A stretch of DNA of 64,000 bases from Dugong dugon (lineage: Eukaryota > Chordata > Mammalia > Sirenia > Dugongidae). Shown here piece after piece: positions 23,123 to 33,942 of the stretch; within the stretch, counting starts at the first letter, position 1, and each line of letters opens with the position of its first letter. The position numbers and the translations under genes were made by a program. Location of the stretch: positions 22,676,501 through 22,740,500 of the forward strand of contig CM057476.1 in NCBI GenBank assembly GCA_030035585.1, in the 5' to 3' direction. The notes under the pieces were generated by a model. That model was not told the DNA's origin, did not search any database, and saw only the letters and a program-made list of their open reading frames with translations.

Positions 23123-23655
23123 CATCCAGGGTGTGTCACCATCATCCTTCCCCTCCACTTATCTTTCATCTCATCAGCTATCCTTAGCTTACTATCCTTC
23201 CAGCTGATCTGATAACCACATCCAAAAGCTGCTAGGAGAGGAATAAATGTTACTCCTCAATAAAACATCTGCACTGGGGACCTACTAAGAAAATATCCTT
23301 GGTCTCCGCTACTAAATCCATTTATGTTTCTAAAACTTAGAATTTTAGACTTGACAGAAAATGCAGCACTTTCTAGCCTTTTCCATACAAAGATACACAT
23401 AGAAAATGATACTTGTATCATTGAGATAAGCAGATGAAGCCATTTGTGTCTGCTGGCAAATAATTCAGGGATTTTATCTAACCCAGGCCCTATCTGGCTA
23501 TATTGAGGGCAGAGAAGATCTTGATACAGAAATTGAGAAACTTTGGGTTAGTGGATAGAGTCTTATGAAGTTCTTCAATCAGCACCATGTAGAAAAGCTT
23601 CTTAATATAATTTCCACTGCTGTGCCTCCAAAGACCACCACCATCATCACCATTA
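23123..23655. other. HORMAD2 intron sequence, nothing recognised
   Basis: About 530 bases with no exon or repeat that I can support. Confidence 0.5.
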
Positions 23656-23880
23656 CCACTAGGTACCATTTATTGAGTGTTTATTAGGTGCTAGGCATGG
23701 GCAAAGCTTTACACATGCATTTTAATTTAATAATCACAGTGACTCTATGAGGTAGATACTATTAGTTCCATAGTACAGATAACACTAATAGAGAGGTTAA
23801 GTTATCTATCCATAGTTATATGGCCAGTAATTATCAGAGCCAGGGTTCAAAGTAGATCTTTCTGCCTTGGTACTTGGAAC
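23656..23880 (-). mobile_element. MIR SINE
   Basis: Reverse-complement MIR wording: TTTATTGAGTGTTTATTAGG, GCATGGGCAAAGCTTTACAC, then ATGAGGTAGATACTATTAG and GAGAGGTTAAGTTA. Confidence 0.85.
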
Positions 23881-24148
23881 TCTTAACCACTAAACTTGTC
23901 TTAGATCCTACAAATACTACCACTGAAGAGAAGACGGAAAGAAGGAATCCACTACTCCCACTAGCTTTATCTGTGGATTTCAGAAATTTAGAAAAAAAAT
24001 TATTACAGCCCCTTTTTATAATAATGCTTTTTTGTAGAGTTGGTGGGGAAGTTACAAAAGAAGTATAAGACATATCTCTGGTTTCAAGAAGCTTATGTTT
24101 ACCTCAACCCCATATATTTATCATGTTCATTAAACAATTAGATTCTAC

Positions 24149-24216
24149 CTGTCAAAATCCATAGTGGCTCCTTCTTTTGTGTATTTGAATTTGAACTGGT
24201 ATATCTCAGTCACTTT
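24149..24216 (-). CDS. HORMAD2: HORMAD2 exon, HORMA domain
   Basis: A 68-base exon after TTCCCTTTGATGCTCCTAG and before GTAGAATC. It reads KVTEIYQFKFKYTKEGATMD then FD, matching human HORMAD2 almost residue for residue (Ile for Met at one place). It starts on a whole codon and its last two bases, AG, join a C from the next exon to give Ser. This is the strand pair of the HORMA fold leading to the variable SSSTSF loop. Confidence 0.96.
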
Positions 24217-24509
24217 CTAGGAGCATCAAAGGGAACATAGAAAGAAATTAAAAAATAAACCCAGAATCTCACCTGATAAGTAAGGAACATTTTCACTGTA
24301 TACCTACTACACTTCCTACACACCTATTTGTTTTACAGCATTGCATTATTCAGGAATAATATTTCCAGATATAAAAATAATTTTTCTCCTCTATACTAAA
24401 AATGAGTTAGGTGGCAAATACTACCATTACCATTTTGTAGCTGGAGAAACTAGTGCACAGAGTCAAGCATCTGACCCAGTGTAGGTAAACGACAGTAGAA
24501 TCAGTGGAG
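24217..24509 (-). other. HORMAD2 intron sequence, nothing recognised
   Basis: Upstream of the 24149-24216 exon on the gene strand. Only the polypyrimidine/acceptor part has a clear role. Confidence 0.5.
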
Positions 24510-25047
24510 AAAATATTCATTCAAGTAACAAATATTTATTGAACACCTACTTTGTGCCAAGCACTGGAGTCACAGTGGTGAATATGAAAGAAAAGCTGTG
24601 TTTTTTTGGTACATACAGTGTAATAGGGAGACAGTCGATAAATAATAAAATAATTTCAGATAGTGATAAGTGCTATGAACACTATCAAGTAGATGCTGTG
24701 ACAGAGAATGCATGAAGAGGAGTGGTGCAGATTTGGTTTGACTGAAGAAGTGATGTTTGAGCTGAACCTTGGTGACAAGAGGTGGTCATGTCCAGATGTA
24801 GGTGGAGAGAGGGGTGGTGGTGGATAGAGAGAGCAACCCAGGCAGTGGAAACAGCAATGCAAAAGTTCCCACAGGCTTGGCCTGTTCTAGGATCAGAGAG
24901 GAGGCCAAGTGGTTGGAGATTAGTGAGCAAGGAGGAGAGTGTAGTAGATGAGGTTGTACAGGACACTGGGGGGCTATGTTAGCCCCAGTAAGCAGTTTAG
25001 ATAGTATTTCTGGTAAATCAGAAGGCCACTGACATGTTTGAAGGGTG
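24510..25047 (+). mobile_element. Ancient mammal-wide repeat, left part
   Basis: Words such as ATATTTATTGAACACCTACT, GATAAGTGCTATGAACAC, GTGATGTTTGAGCTGAACC and GTGGAAACAGCAATGCAAAAG match a very common old mammalian repeat. It is interrupted by an LTR at 25048 and resumes at about 25647 (ATCACCCTGGCTACTT). I cannot name the family with confidence. Confidence 0.5.
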
Positions 25048-25646
25048 TGTTATGGATTCAATTGTGTCCTCCAAAAAGATATGTTGAAATCCTAACCCCT
25101 GGTACCTCATCTAAAAATAAGTCTACAAGATGTTAACAGGAGGTCATTTTCGAGTAGGGTGGGTCTTGGGCTAAACTGAGTATTATCCTTGTAAAAGAGA
25201 TGAAGAGACACAGAAAGACAGAGGGAAAATGGCCAGACAGAGGAGAGACAGAAAAAAGAAAGATGGCTAGTAATCTAGTTTGAAAATAGTGTCTTTAAAG
25301 ATGTTATCAGTCAACAAGAGGCCATTCTTGAGTAGGGTGGATCTTAGTCTAATCTGAGTGGTATCCTTGTAAAAGAGATGAAGAGACTCAGAGAGACAGA
25401 TGGAGGAAAGTAGGCCATGTGAGGAAGGAGTTACACTGCAGCTGCAAGCCAAGGAACACTTGGGGCTACCAGAAGCTGAGAGAGACAAGAAAGGATCTTC
25501 CCCTAGAGCCTTCAGAGAGAACATGTCCCTGCCAATACCTTGAATTCAGAACACTAGCCTCCAGAACTATGAAACAATAAATTTCTCTTTTTATAAGCCT
25601 TCCAATTTGTGGTATTTTGTTATGGCGGCCCTAATAAACTAATAGA
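25048..25646 (+). mobile_element. Old MaLR LTR (MLT1/MST-like) with an internal duplication
   Basis: Starts TGTTATGGATTCAATTGTG and ends near GGCCCTAATAAACTAATAG, with AATAAATTTCTC before the end, as in old mammal-wide MaLR LTRs. A segment beginning at 25121 (GTCTACAAGATGTTA) recurs at 25291 (GTCTTTAAAGATGTTA) and stays similar for about 115 bases, including CCTTGTAAAAGAGATGAAG. Confidence 0.8.
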
Positions 25647-25830
25647 AGATGGGAGTGATTTGCATTTTTTTAAGATCACCCTGGCTACTTAAAAAAACAC
25701 AAGAGTGCAAAGGAGAAGGGAAAAATCATGAAAGCAATTAAGAGGCTGGTGTCATAATTAAGGGAAGACTAGAATAGCAACAGGAAAATTTGAAAATTAG
25801 AAAAGGAACGAGGATCTATGACATCTGGTC
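25647..25830 (+). mobile_element. Ancient repeat, right part
   Basis: Continues the sequence broken at 25047. Confidence 0.45.
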
Positions 25831-26169
25831 TTGTTTTTTGATCCTATACTAAAATCTAGATACTACTGCCATCTGCTCTCCTTAATAAAGAAATCTAGAA
25901 ATAAAGAGGGATAAATTTCCTCATGAGAGATATACTCCATAGCTTTTTAAAAAATAACTGTCAGGTAGTTGAAGCAAACATTTGGCTCAGATATGTTGTA
26001 CAGTGTGTCCACAGAACTGGAAAATGTACTAAAGACAGGTAAAGGGTATAAGTCTAAGTCAGAACACACAAAAAAATGCCATGTATTCAGCTGGTTCAGT
26101 ATTTGGTCCTTCACAATATGAGAATGAGGATGTTACACTGATAAGAAAAAACCTCAGTGTTCCTATTAC
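25831..26169. other. HORMAD2 intron sequence, nothing recognised
   Basis: About 340 bases. No exon or repeat called. Confidence 0.5.
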
Positions 26170-26175
26170 TTTTCT

Positions 26176-27495
26176 CTATATTCCAAAGAAAGGTGATCCA
26201 ACCAAATGTGGAAATTATCCAACACTATCATTAATATCACACACAATAAAATTGTGCTGAAGATCATTCAAAAGTGGCTGCAGCAGTACATCAGCCAGAA
26301 ATTCAAGCCAGATTCAGAAGAGGATGGGGAACGAGGGATAACTTTGCTGATGTCAGATGCATCCTGGCTGAAAGTAGAGCATACCAGAAAGATGTTTACC
26401 TGTGTTTTACTGACTATGCAAAGGCATTTGACTGTGTGGATCATAGCAAATTATGGATAACACTTTGAAGAATGGGAATTCCAGAACACTTAATTGTGCT
26501 CATGATGAACCTATACATAGATCAAGAGGCAGGTATTCGAACAGAACAAGGTGATACTGTGTGGTTTAAAGGCAGAAAAGGTGTGCATCAGGGTTTTATC
26601 CTTTCACCATATTTATTCAATCTGTATGCTGAGCAAATAATCCGAGAAGCTGGACTGTATGAAAAAGAACAAGGCCTCAGGATTGGAGGAAGACTCCTTA
26701 ACAACCTGCATTACGCAGATGACACAACCTGCGTTATGCAGATGACACAACCTGCGTTATGCAGATGACACAACCTTGCTTGCTGAAAGTGAAGAGGACT
26801 TGAAGCACTTACTGATGAAGATCAAAGACGATGACCTTCAGTATGGAGTACACCTCAACCTAAAGAAAACAAAAATCCTCACAACCGAACCAATAAGCAA
26901 CATCATGATAAATGGAAAAAAGATTGAAGTTGTCAAGGATTTCATTTTACTTGGATCCACAATCAACACCCATAGAAACAGCAGTCAAGAAATCAAAAGA
27001 TGCACTGCATTGAGCAAATCTGCTGCAAAAGACCTCTTTAAAGTATTAAAAAGCAAAGACGTCACCTTGAAGACTAAGGTGCGCCTGACTCAAGCCATGG
27101 TTTTTTCAATCACCTCATATGCCTGTGAAAGCTGGACAATGAATAGGGAAGACCGAAGAATTGATGCCTTTGAATTATGGTGCTGGCAAAGAATACTGAA
27201 TACACTATGGACTGCCAGGAGAATGAACAAGTCTGTCTTGGAAGAAGTACAGCCAGAATACTCCTTAGAAGCAAGGATGGCGAGACTTTGTCTCACATAC
27301 TTTGGACGTGTTACGAGGAGGGACCAGTCCCTGGACAAGGACATCATGCTTGGTAAAGTAGACAGTCAGCAAAAAAGAGGAAGACCCCTCAACGAGATGG
27401 ACTCGCACAGTGGCTGCTGTAAAAATGGGCTCAAGCATAACAACGATTGTGAGGATGGCTCAGGACTGGGCAGTGTTTCGTTCCGTTGTACATAG
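26176..27495 (+). pseudogene. RTE RT domain, broken
   Basis: Recognisable parts: CVDHSKLWI (26440s), KGVHQGFILSPYLFNLYAEQ (26577-26638), RIGGRLLNNLHYADDT, then the open C-terminal piece 26776-27495 (239 codons) with KKTKILTTEPISNIMI, ITSYACESWTMNRED and ARLCLTYFGRV. A frameshift comes from a 23-bp unit present three times over the YADD motif (26705-26773). An early break is at about 26469. Not functional. Confidence 0.9.
26705..26773 (+). repeat. 23-bp tandem triplication over the RT YADD motif
   Basis: Three units at 26705-26727, 26728-26750 and 26751-26773. The second and third are identical and the first differs at two bases. Each encodes most of LRYADDT in one frame. Since 23 is not a multiple of 3, each extra copy shifts the frame. 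Confidence 0.97.
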
Positions 27496-27545
27496 GATCA
27501 CTATGAGTCAGAACTGACTCAATGGCACCTAACGACAACAACAAC

Positions 27546-28116
27546 CCCAAGATTTGGTCTCCCAGATCTGCTGATCTTAACCCTTAATATAAACCTCATC
27601 ACAGGTTATCAAGTCCTGGGGAAATTGGTTCATGCTGCTTACACTCTATAAAGACTGACTTGTAATGGAATTAATTTTAGAAGGGAAATATTTTTTCTAG
27701 CAAGACAGTCTACCTGGAAAATCAAACCAAGTTCAGAAGGGTACTTTGTGAGTACAGTAGGAGAGGTATGTAAGACTAGAGGTACCTGCAGGTGCCTACA
27801 GCAACAGGCTCACTCCAGATATAGGCTAGATACACACTGTCCTCTCCCAGAGATGCTGGCTATAGTTGCCTGTCAAGGAAACAGTGCCTGTTCTGCCCAC
27901 CTGCCTGTGTTTCCCCACCAACTCTAGCTTTTTGATGCTTTAAGCTATCTTTTATCTTTTAAGTTGAATCAAGAACAGTTGATAAATTGAGTCAAGAATA
28001 GTTGATAAATTATTTTATTATTTGGTCCCTGAAGCAACTAATAAAAGAGTTACATTTGTAATAGTTTAAATTGAAGAGGCTAATCTCAAATTACTTCTGA
28101 CTCTGATTGATCACGG
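27546..28116. other. HORMAD2 intron sequence, nothing recognised
   Basis: Unique-looking. A short near-repeat around 27965-28010 (GAATCAAGAACAGTTGATAA, then GAGTCAAGAATAGTTGATAA) is visible. Confidence 0.5.
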
Positions 28117-28121
28117 AAGGT

Positions 28122-28644
28122 TGTCTTAGTCATCTAGTGCTACTCTAACAGAAATACCACAAGTGGATGGCTTTCACAAAGAGAAATTTATTTTCTCACA
28201 GTCTAGTAGGCTAGAAGTCCAAATTCAGGGCGTCAGCTCCAGGGGAAGGCTTTCTCTGTCTGTTGGCTCTGGAGGAAGGTCCTCATTGTCATCAGTCTTC
28301 CCCTGGACTAGGAGCTTCTCTGCGCAGGAACCTTGGGTCCAAAGGACGTTCTCTGCTCCTGGTGTTTCTTTCTTGGTAGAATGAAGTCCCCCAACTCTCT
28401 GCTTGCTTCCCTTTCCTTTTATCTCTCCAGAGATAAAAGGTGGTGCAGGCCACAGCCTAGGGAAACTCCCTTTACACTGGATCAGGGATGTGACCTTGGT
28501 AAAGGTGGTGTTACAATCCCACCCTAATCCTCTTTAACATAAAATTACAATCACAAAATGGAGGTCAACCACACATTTCTGGGAGTCATGGCCCAGCCAA
28601 ATTGATACACACATTTTTTGGGGGACGTAATTCAAACCATGACA
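28122..28644 (-). mobile_element. Solo MaLR-type LTR, minus strand
   Basis: Same family as 12305, 17269 and 60082, in reverse: TGTCTTAGTCATCTAGTG at the left, ATTCAAACCATGACA at the right. Flanked by a perfect 5-bp duplication AAGGT at 28117-28121 and 28645-28649. It lies in the sense direction of HORMAD2, so its AATAAA signal (reverse of TTTATT at 28188) faces along the gene. Confidence 0.93.
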
Positions 28645-28649
28645 AAGGT

Positions 28650-29020
28650 ATATTTACAGTAGGCATTAGTTTCTTCTTAACATCTCAAAAGATGTTCTCC
28701 CGCTTTTCAAATTTGTGTGTGCCTAATAAAGATAAGCCTTTAAAATGCTCATCAATGGTCGCTATGAATCATACTGAATATATTCACAAAGACCAAAGCA
28801 ACAGCAAAATATATAGCCTTTCCTTCTCCCTCCACACTCCAATCCATTGGCGAGACTCTAGGTCAGTCTTCAAAGCATATCCCAAATCTACTTGCTTGTC
28901 TTCATCTTCATTGGAATCACTCTATGCAAGCCACCACCATCTTTCTCCCGGATTTCTACAGTATCTTCCATCTTATCTGTTTGCTTCCAAACTACCCTTC
29001 CAACAAGTTATTCTCTGTCC
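28650..29020. other. HORMAD2 intron sequence, nothing recognised
   Basis: Partly C/T-rich sequence before an AfroSINE. It may be the left part of the L2 that follows, but I cannot show it. Confidence 0.45.
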
Positions 29021-29031
29021 TATAGCCAAAA

Positions 29032-29182
29032 GGAGCCCTGGTGGTGCAGTGGTTATGAGCTCAGCTGCTAATCAAAAGGTTGGCAGTTTGAATCCACCAG
29101 TCACTCCTTGGAAACTCTATGGGGAAGTTCTACTCTGTCCTATAGGGTCACTATGAGTTGGAATTGACTCAACAGCAGTAAG
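29032..29182 (+). mobile_element. AfroSINE, short form, with perfect target duplication
   Basis: GGAGCCCTGGTGGTGCAGTG head to GAATTGACTCAACAGCAG end. Flanked by TATAGCCAAAA at 29021-29031 and 29183-29193 (11 of 11). Confidence 0.97.
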
Positions 29183-29195
29183 TATAGCCAAAAAG

Positions 29196-30060
29196 ACTTT
29201 TTGAAAATACAAATCAAATAGTGTCACTCCCTTGCTTAAAACTCTCCAATGGCTTCCTATTACCCCTAGACTAAAACCCAAATGTTGCCTTGGCCCACAA
29301 GGCCCTACTCATCTGTCCGTCCGCTGCCTACCTCTCTAACCTGATCTCCTGCCACTTTCCCTCTCACTTACTAAGTTTCCTCATGGCACCCTACCTGTCA
29401 AAGAACATGCTAGATTCCTTCCTGCCTTAGGGCCTTTGCACAGCTGTGCTTTGTCTGAAACATGCTGTCTCCAGTTGGTGATAAATAAAGATAATAGCTC
29501 ACAAGTTGTTAGGTAGGCACTGCACTGCTCTAAATGCTGTACATCTATTAATTCATACGTAGTCAACACTGAGGTGGGTATTATAATCCTCATTTTATAG
29601 ACAAAGCTAGTAAATGGTAGAGCTTGGATTTGACTCCAGACCCTGCAGCGTCAACCACTGTGTTATTTTGTCATTCACATGACTGTGCCCCTCGCAGACC
29701 TGCATAGCACTGACTCCTTCTGGTCATTCAGTCTCAGCTCAAATAGTAGCCTCTCGGGGAGGGCTCCCATGGACTGCCCAACCTGACAGCGTCATCCAAT
29801 CCCTCCTATTCCACTTCCCACCTTGGCACTCTCCAGCATACCACCTTCATACCACCTTCTTTTATTTTCTTCATAGCTTTATGACATATGAAATTGTCTT
29901 GCTAATTTTTACTTGCTTATCATTCATCCCCCCTCACAAGAATATAAATTTCAAGAGAGCAGGGACCTCGTCTATCCCATTCACGCTTGTGTTTTTATAC
30001 TTTGAACAGTGCCAGGCACATGAAAGGAATCTAATTAATATCTGCTGAATGAATAAATAT
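29196..30060 (+). mobile_element. L2 LINE 3' end, split by a MIR
   Basis: Classical L2 wording: CTCTCCAATGGCTTCCTATT, ACAAGGCCCTACTCATCTG, GGGCCTTTGCACAGCTGTG, TCAGTCTCAGCTCAAATAG, GAGAGCAGGGACCTCGTC, and the end GCTGAATGAATAAAT. A MIR sits at about 29478-29668. Confidence 0.9.
29478..29668 (-). mobile_element. MIR SINE inside L2
   Basis: Reverse MIR text: ATTAATTCATACGTAGTC, GAGGTGGGTATTATAATCC, CATTTTATAGACAAAGC. Confidence 0.75.
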
Positions 30061-31004
30061 TCAGCCAAGATAGAATTCACACTGAATTGGGAGTTCATCC
30101 TACAACAATTTATTTTAAAATAAAGTCTCTAAAATCATATTGTGGCTAGAAACAGGGACCACCTATCATTCAGTTCCTGAAGAAATCTATCAAAAGTAGG
30201 CATTAACCACCTCCAGTTCAAAGGAACAGGTGGGAAGAGAGTAAAGTTTGTATCCTCGAAACATTCATGTATAGTAATTATTTATGGGTCTATTATTCAT
30301 TAAGTTGCCTAACCCTTTCTTTAACATATTCACTTTTTGGCTTACACATCTCATTAATACCTCCAGACTGATAAGTCCTAGTATTTTTTTAGTGTGTACC
30401 TATAGAAAAGCTACACTATCCCTCTTCACTATTTTAGTTACCTTTGTTGGTTCATCTCTTTCGTGAGATGGAATAATTAGAACAGAGCTTCAAGTACTGG
30501 CGTACCACAATTTTTGTACAATGCCCAAAAATACGCTGGGAGATAAAGATGAATCAATTCAGAGTGTTAAATTGTGGGGTCCCGCTGGAAAAGAAATTTA
30601 GAGCAGGAAGAAATTAGTATGGACAGAATAGCCAAGGAGGATTTCACAGAGGATTTGAACATAAGTCAGCCTTGAGGATGACTAGGATTCAATAACCAGA
30701 GGGAAGAAATCTAGAGGGAGAAATAAAGAGGTAAAGCTATGAAAAGCTATGAGCAAGTTAAAAAGGGGAGAATTTAGTTGGCAAAAAGAAAAAAAAAGTT
30801 TAGAATTATGCCATATTTCATTTATTCTTCCAAAAGACCACAAACAAGAAGGATTAAGAATCAATTAAAATAAATAATAAATAATAAAATGTCATTTTTA
30901 TACAAGCAGAGATTCTTAATGTCACTATGATAGGAAATAGGCTAAGTTCTACTCAATGCTTTTTTTCCAAAACGCGTAGGAAGTTTTTGAAAAATGTCCT
31001 AATC
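30061..31004. other. HORMAD2 intron sequence, nothing recognised
   Basis: About 940 bases. Part (30600-30760) faintly resembles the unnamed old repeat at 24510 but too weakly to call. Confidence 0.45.
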
Positions 31005-31019
31005 AAGAATGGGCCACAT

Positions 31020-31692
31020 CTGTGTCTGGGGTCTTAAAAGCTAGCAAGGGCCATCTAAGATGCATCAATTGGTCCCAACCACCTGGAGTAAAGGAGAATG
31101 AAGAACATCAAAGCCACAAGGAAAGTATTAGCCCAAGAGACAGAAAAGGCCATGTAAACAAGAGACTGCATCATCCTGAGACCAGAAGAACTAGATGGTG
31201 CCTGGCTACCACAATGACCGCCCTGACAGGGAACACAATACAGGGTCCCTGATGGAGCAGGAGAAACGCGGGGTGCAGAACTCAAATTCTGGTAAAAGGA
31301 CCAGACTTAATGGTCTGAGACTGGAGGAACCCCAGAAAGCATGGCCCCCAGACTCTCTGTCAACCCAGAACTAAAACAATTCCCGAGGCCAACTCTTCGA
31401 AGATTGGACTGGACTGTGGGACATAAAATGATACTTGCGAAGAGTGTGTTTCTTAGCTCAAGTAGACACATGAGTCTAAATGGGCGGCTTCTGTCCGGAG
31501 GTTAGATGAGAAGGCAGAGAGGGTTAGGAGCTGGTTGAATGGACACAGGAAATCAGGGGGGAAAGGAGGAATGTGCTGTCACAGTATAGGCAGAGCAATT
31601 AGGGTCACATAACAATGTATGTATAAATTTTTGTATGAGAAAGTAACTTGAATTGTAAACTTTCACTTAAACTACAACAATTAAAAAAAAAA
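31020..31692 (+). mobile_element. L1 insertion, 3' UTR only
   Basis: Matches the L1-A 3' UTR from about 9440 (GGGTCTTAAAAGCTAGCAAG onward) and ends in an A run. Flanks AAGAATGGGCCACAT (31005-31019) and AAGAATGGCCACAT (31693-31706) form a target duplication with one base gained or lost. Severely 5'-truncated copy, antisense to HORMAD2. Confidence 0.93.
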
Positions 31693-31706
31693 AAGAATGG
31701 CCACAT

Positions 31707-31860
31707 TTATAAACACACACACACATAAACACATTGAAAGGGCTCACTGAGTTACTCCACTCACACAGTAGTCTAGTAACACAATCTATAACTTCAACTC
31801 AGGTAAACGTATTTAAATACACTGTACATATACTATCCACCCCTCTGTGTGTCCTCTTAC
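31707..31860 (-). other. HORMAD2 intron sequence with short CA repeat
   Basis: ACACACACACATAAACAC near 31713-31730, then unique sequence up to the small exon at 31861. Confidence 0.5.
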
Positions 31861-31887
31861 CTCAGGTTCCTTGGGATTTGTGTAAAG
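31861..31887 (-). CDS. HORMAD2: HORMAD2 27-base micro-exon (probable)
   Basis: On the minus strand CTGTTTATCTTTCTTAAACAG leads into nine codons reading LYTNPKEPE, followed by GTAAGAGG. The wording LYT(D/N)P before KVTE matches human HORMAD2 and HORMAD1, and the phase (whole codons at both ends) fits both neighbours exactly. In the human protein about seven more residues (LRMAVLT) stand between the preceding Tyr and LYTDP. Reading upstream here gives FIFLKQ, which does not fit, so either they are lost or they are spliced in another way. Likely real, less certain than the other exons. Confidence 0.72.
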
Positions 31888-32769
31888 CTGTTTAAGAAAG
31901 ATAAACAGCATTTAGTTTATGAAAATAACTATATTACTTTTCACAGAATACATTTTCCATTTATGCTCTATTGAGTGCTGAAATTTACATATATTTATAT
32001 ATTTTTTTCAAGCTAAAGATAGGAGAAACTCTTATTTTGTGAACACAGAGAATATAGTATTGCTGTGAAAAATGGAATATAAGGGAAATGATAACAAGGT
32101 GTTTATCACAATTATGATTGAGATACAAATAAATTATAAATAATTTGATATGATATAAAAATTTTAAAATAAATATTTCAGATTTTCAATGGTATCTTCT
32201 CATTTTCTTTCTATTCTTTACATATACCATCTATTATACCCCAAGGTAGGTCCACAAAACTTCAAAAACAAAACACTTTGCATTTATAAAGTAACTAAAT
32301 AAATGAAACCCTGAGAGCCAACAGATGAAGCAAACAGTATATCCAATGTATTTTCCCATGTATTGTCATATACCAAAGAAATATATAGTTTTTGATCTAT
32401 TATTAAAATTTCTGATAGATCCTATTTTTTTATTCCAAAATGTCACAGGACAGATAAAGAAAGGCAGGGAGGAGAAGGAAGAGTGCTTTTTTGATGGTTC
32501 ACTTCCCAAAAGACAATGAAATAGAAACAGAGGCTTGGGTCTTCAAATGCATACTTACTGTAAGTACTGCCATGTGTAGCTTTAAGAGAAAAAAAACTAT
32601 TGTTATTATATACTTGCACCTAAATTATTGTTGTTTTCAATAGAGGGTAATTAAAATATAATTTTAGAAAAAAAGACCTGAATAAGAAAAAATATTCAGA
32701 ATGTCAAAGGGATATTAATTATTCATTCATTCCAGTGAGTGCCTATTACATACACAGGGCTCTACTGGG
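31888..32769 (-). other. HORMAD2 intron sequence, nothing recognised
   Basis: About 880 bases of AT-rich intron on the acceptor side of the 31861 exon. It supplies the pyrimidine tract and AG. No further exon seen. Confidence 0.5.
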
Positions 32770-32960
32770 GAGGTTATTGTTATTTGCCATGGAATCAATT
32801 CCCCATGTGTTCAGAGTAGAACTGCCCCATAGGGTTTTCAAGGCTGTAACCTCTTGGAAGCAGATCGCCAGGCCTGTCTTCCAAAGTGCCTCTGGGTAGG
32901 TTTGAACCACCAACCTTTGGGTTAGAAGTCCAACACCTAATCATCTGCAACACCCAGGGA
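32770..32960 (-). mobile_element. AfroSINE, long form, diverged
   Basis: Contains AGAACTGCCCCATAGGG, AAGGCTGTAACCTCTTGG and the reverse head ATCTGCAACACCCAGGG. It keeps the middle block shared with the copies at 10373 and 40751. Confidence 0.85.
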
Positions 32961-33278
32961 CTGGGGAGGGGAGGGATACAAAAGAAGGTAATTATCCCTA
33001 CTGTCTCAAAGTTATACTCTAGTTTGGGAGACACAGATATACAAAATAATTCATTATTACTAAAAATTTAATATGTCAAAAGTATCTCATAAACACGTGT
33101 GCCTTCTGAAACTTTAAAGTCTGATAGAATGTCTATAAAACCCTTTGCCTCCCCACATATACACTAGTATAAACAGATTCTCTTTGCTTGAAAGAGTAAT
33201 ATACAAAATCAATATATATGTGTGAGTGATTATATATACAGAGGCTAGTATATATATGCGTGAATATATGTATTCAAA
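32961..33278. other. HORMAD2 intron sequence with TA-rich part
   Basis: Unique-looking, then imperfect TATATG repeats around 33205-33270. Confidence 0.5.
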
Positions 33279-33442
33279 ACCTATTGCCCTTGAGTCGATG
33301 CCAACTCATAGCGACCCTATAGGACAGAGTAGAACTGCCCCGTAGGGTTTCCAAGGAGCGGCTGGTGGATTCGAACTGCTGACCTTTTCAGTTAGCAGCT
33401 GTAACACTCACTTAACCACTGCAATACCAGGGCTCCATTACA
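33279..33442 (-). mobile_element. AfroSINE, short form
   Basis: GAGTCGATGCCAACTCATAG at the left, ACCACTGCAATACCAGGGC at the right. Flanking TATTCAAA at 33271-33278 and 33443-33450. Confidence 0.92.
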
Positions 33443-33606
33443 TATTCAAACATATGATAATTTTAAAAAAATACTCAGAATACAAATCAGAAAATTTTAG
33501 GACCATAATTTCGTTATCAAATTACTCACCCTACATCACCCAAAGGACTAAAACTTTAGTGACACCATGTGGCTATTTTGGTTACTGCATACAATTTTAC
33601 GAACTA

Positions 33607-33820
33607 CGATGTCCTTCTCTAGGCAAAAATGGTAGGCAAAGTAGAGGGTCAGCAAAAGAGAAGGAGACCCTCATCGAGATGGAATGACACGGTGACTCCA
33701 GCAATGGGTTCAAGCATAGCAACAAGTATGAGGATGGTGCAGGATCGGGCAATGTTTCGTTCTGTAGTACATAGGGTTGCTATGAGTCGCAACAGACTGG
33801 AGGGCACCTAACAATAACAG
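33607..33820 (+). mobile_element. RTE 3'-terminal fragment
   Basis: Ends GGGCACCTAACAATAACAG. Matches the last 215 bases of the copy at 26170. Confidence 0.88.
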
Positions 33821-33942
33821 TACAATTTTAAGACTACACTGTGAACTCTAAATTTTATTATTTTATTAATAGTTCATTCATTCTTTCAAAAATAGACATA
33901 GCCCCTGATCTCAGAGAACATGAAGACTAGTCGGGCTCTCTG

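Larger units (their letters stand above)
26170..27545 (+). mobile_element. RTE LINE, 5'-truncated
   Basis: Starts inside the RT domain (CCAAAGAAAGGTGATCCAAC) and ends with the 3' end ATGGCACCTAACGACAACAACAAC. Antisense to HORMAD2, within the intron between the 31861 and 24149 exons. Confidence 0.9.

Noticed and set aside
31500-31887. Extending the 27-base HORMAD2 exon upstream to include FIFLKQ
   Set aside because: These codons do not match the family, they would remove the pyrimidine tract and AG, and a stop (TAA) follows two codons further upstream.
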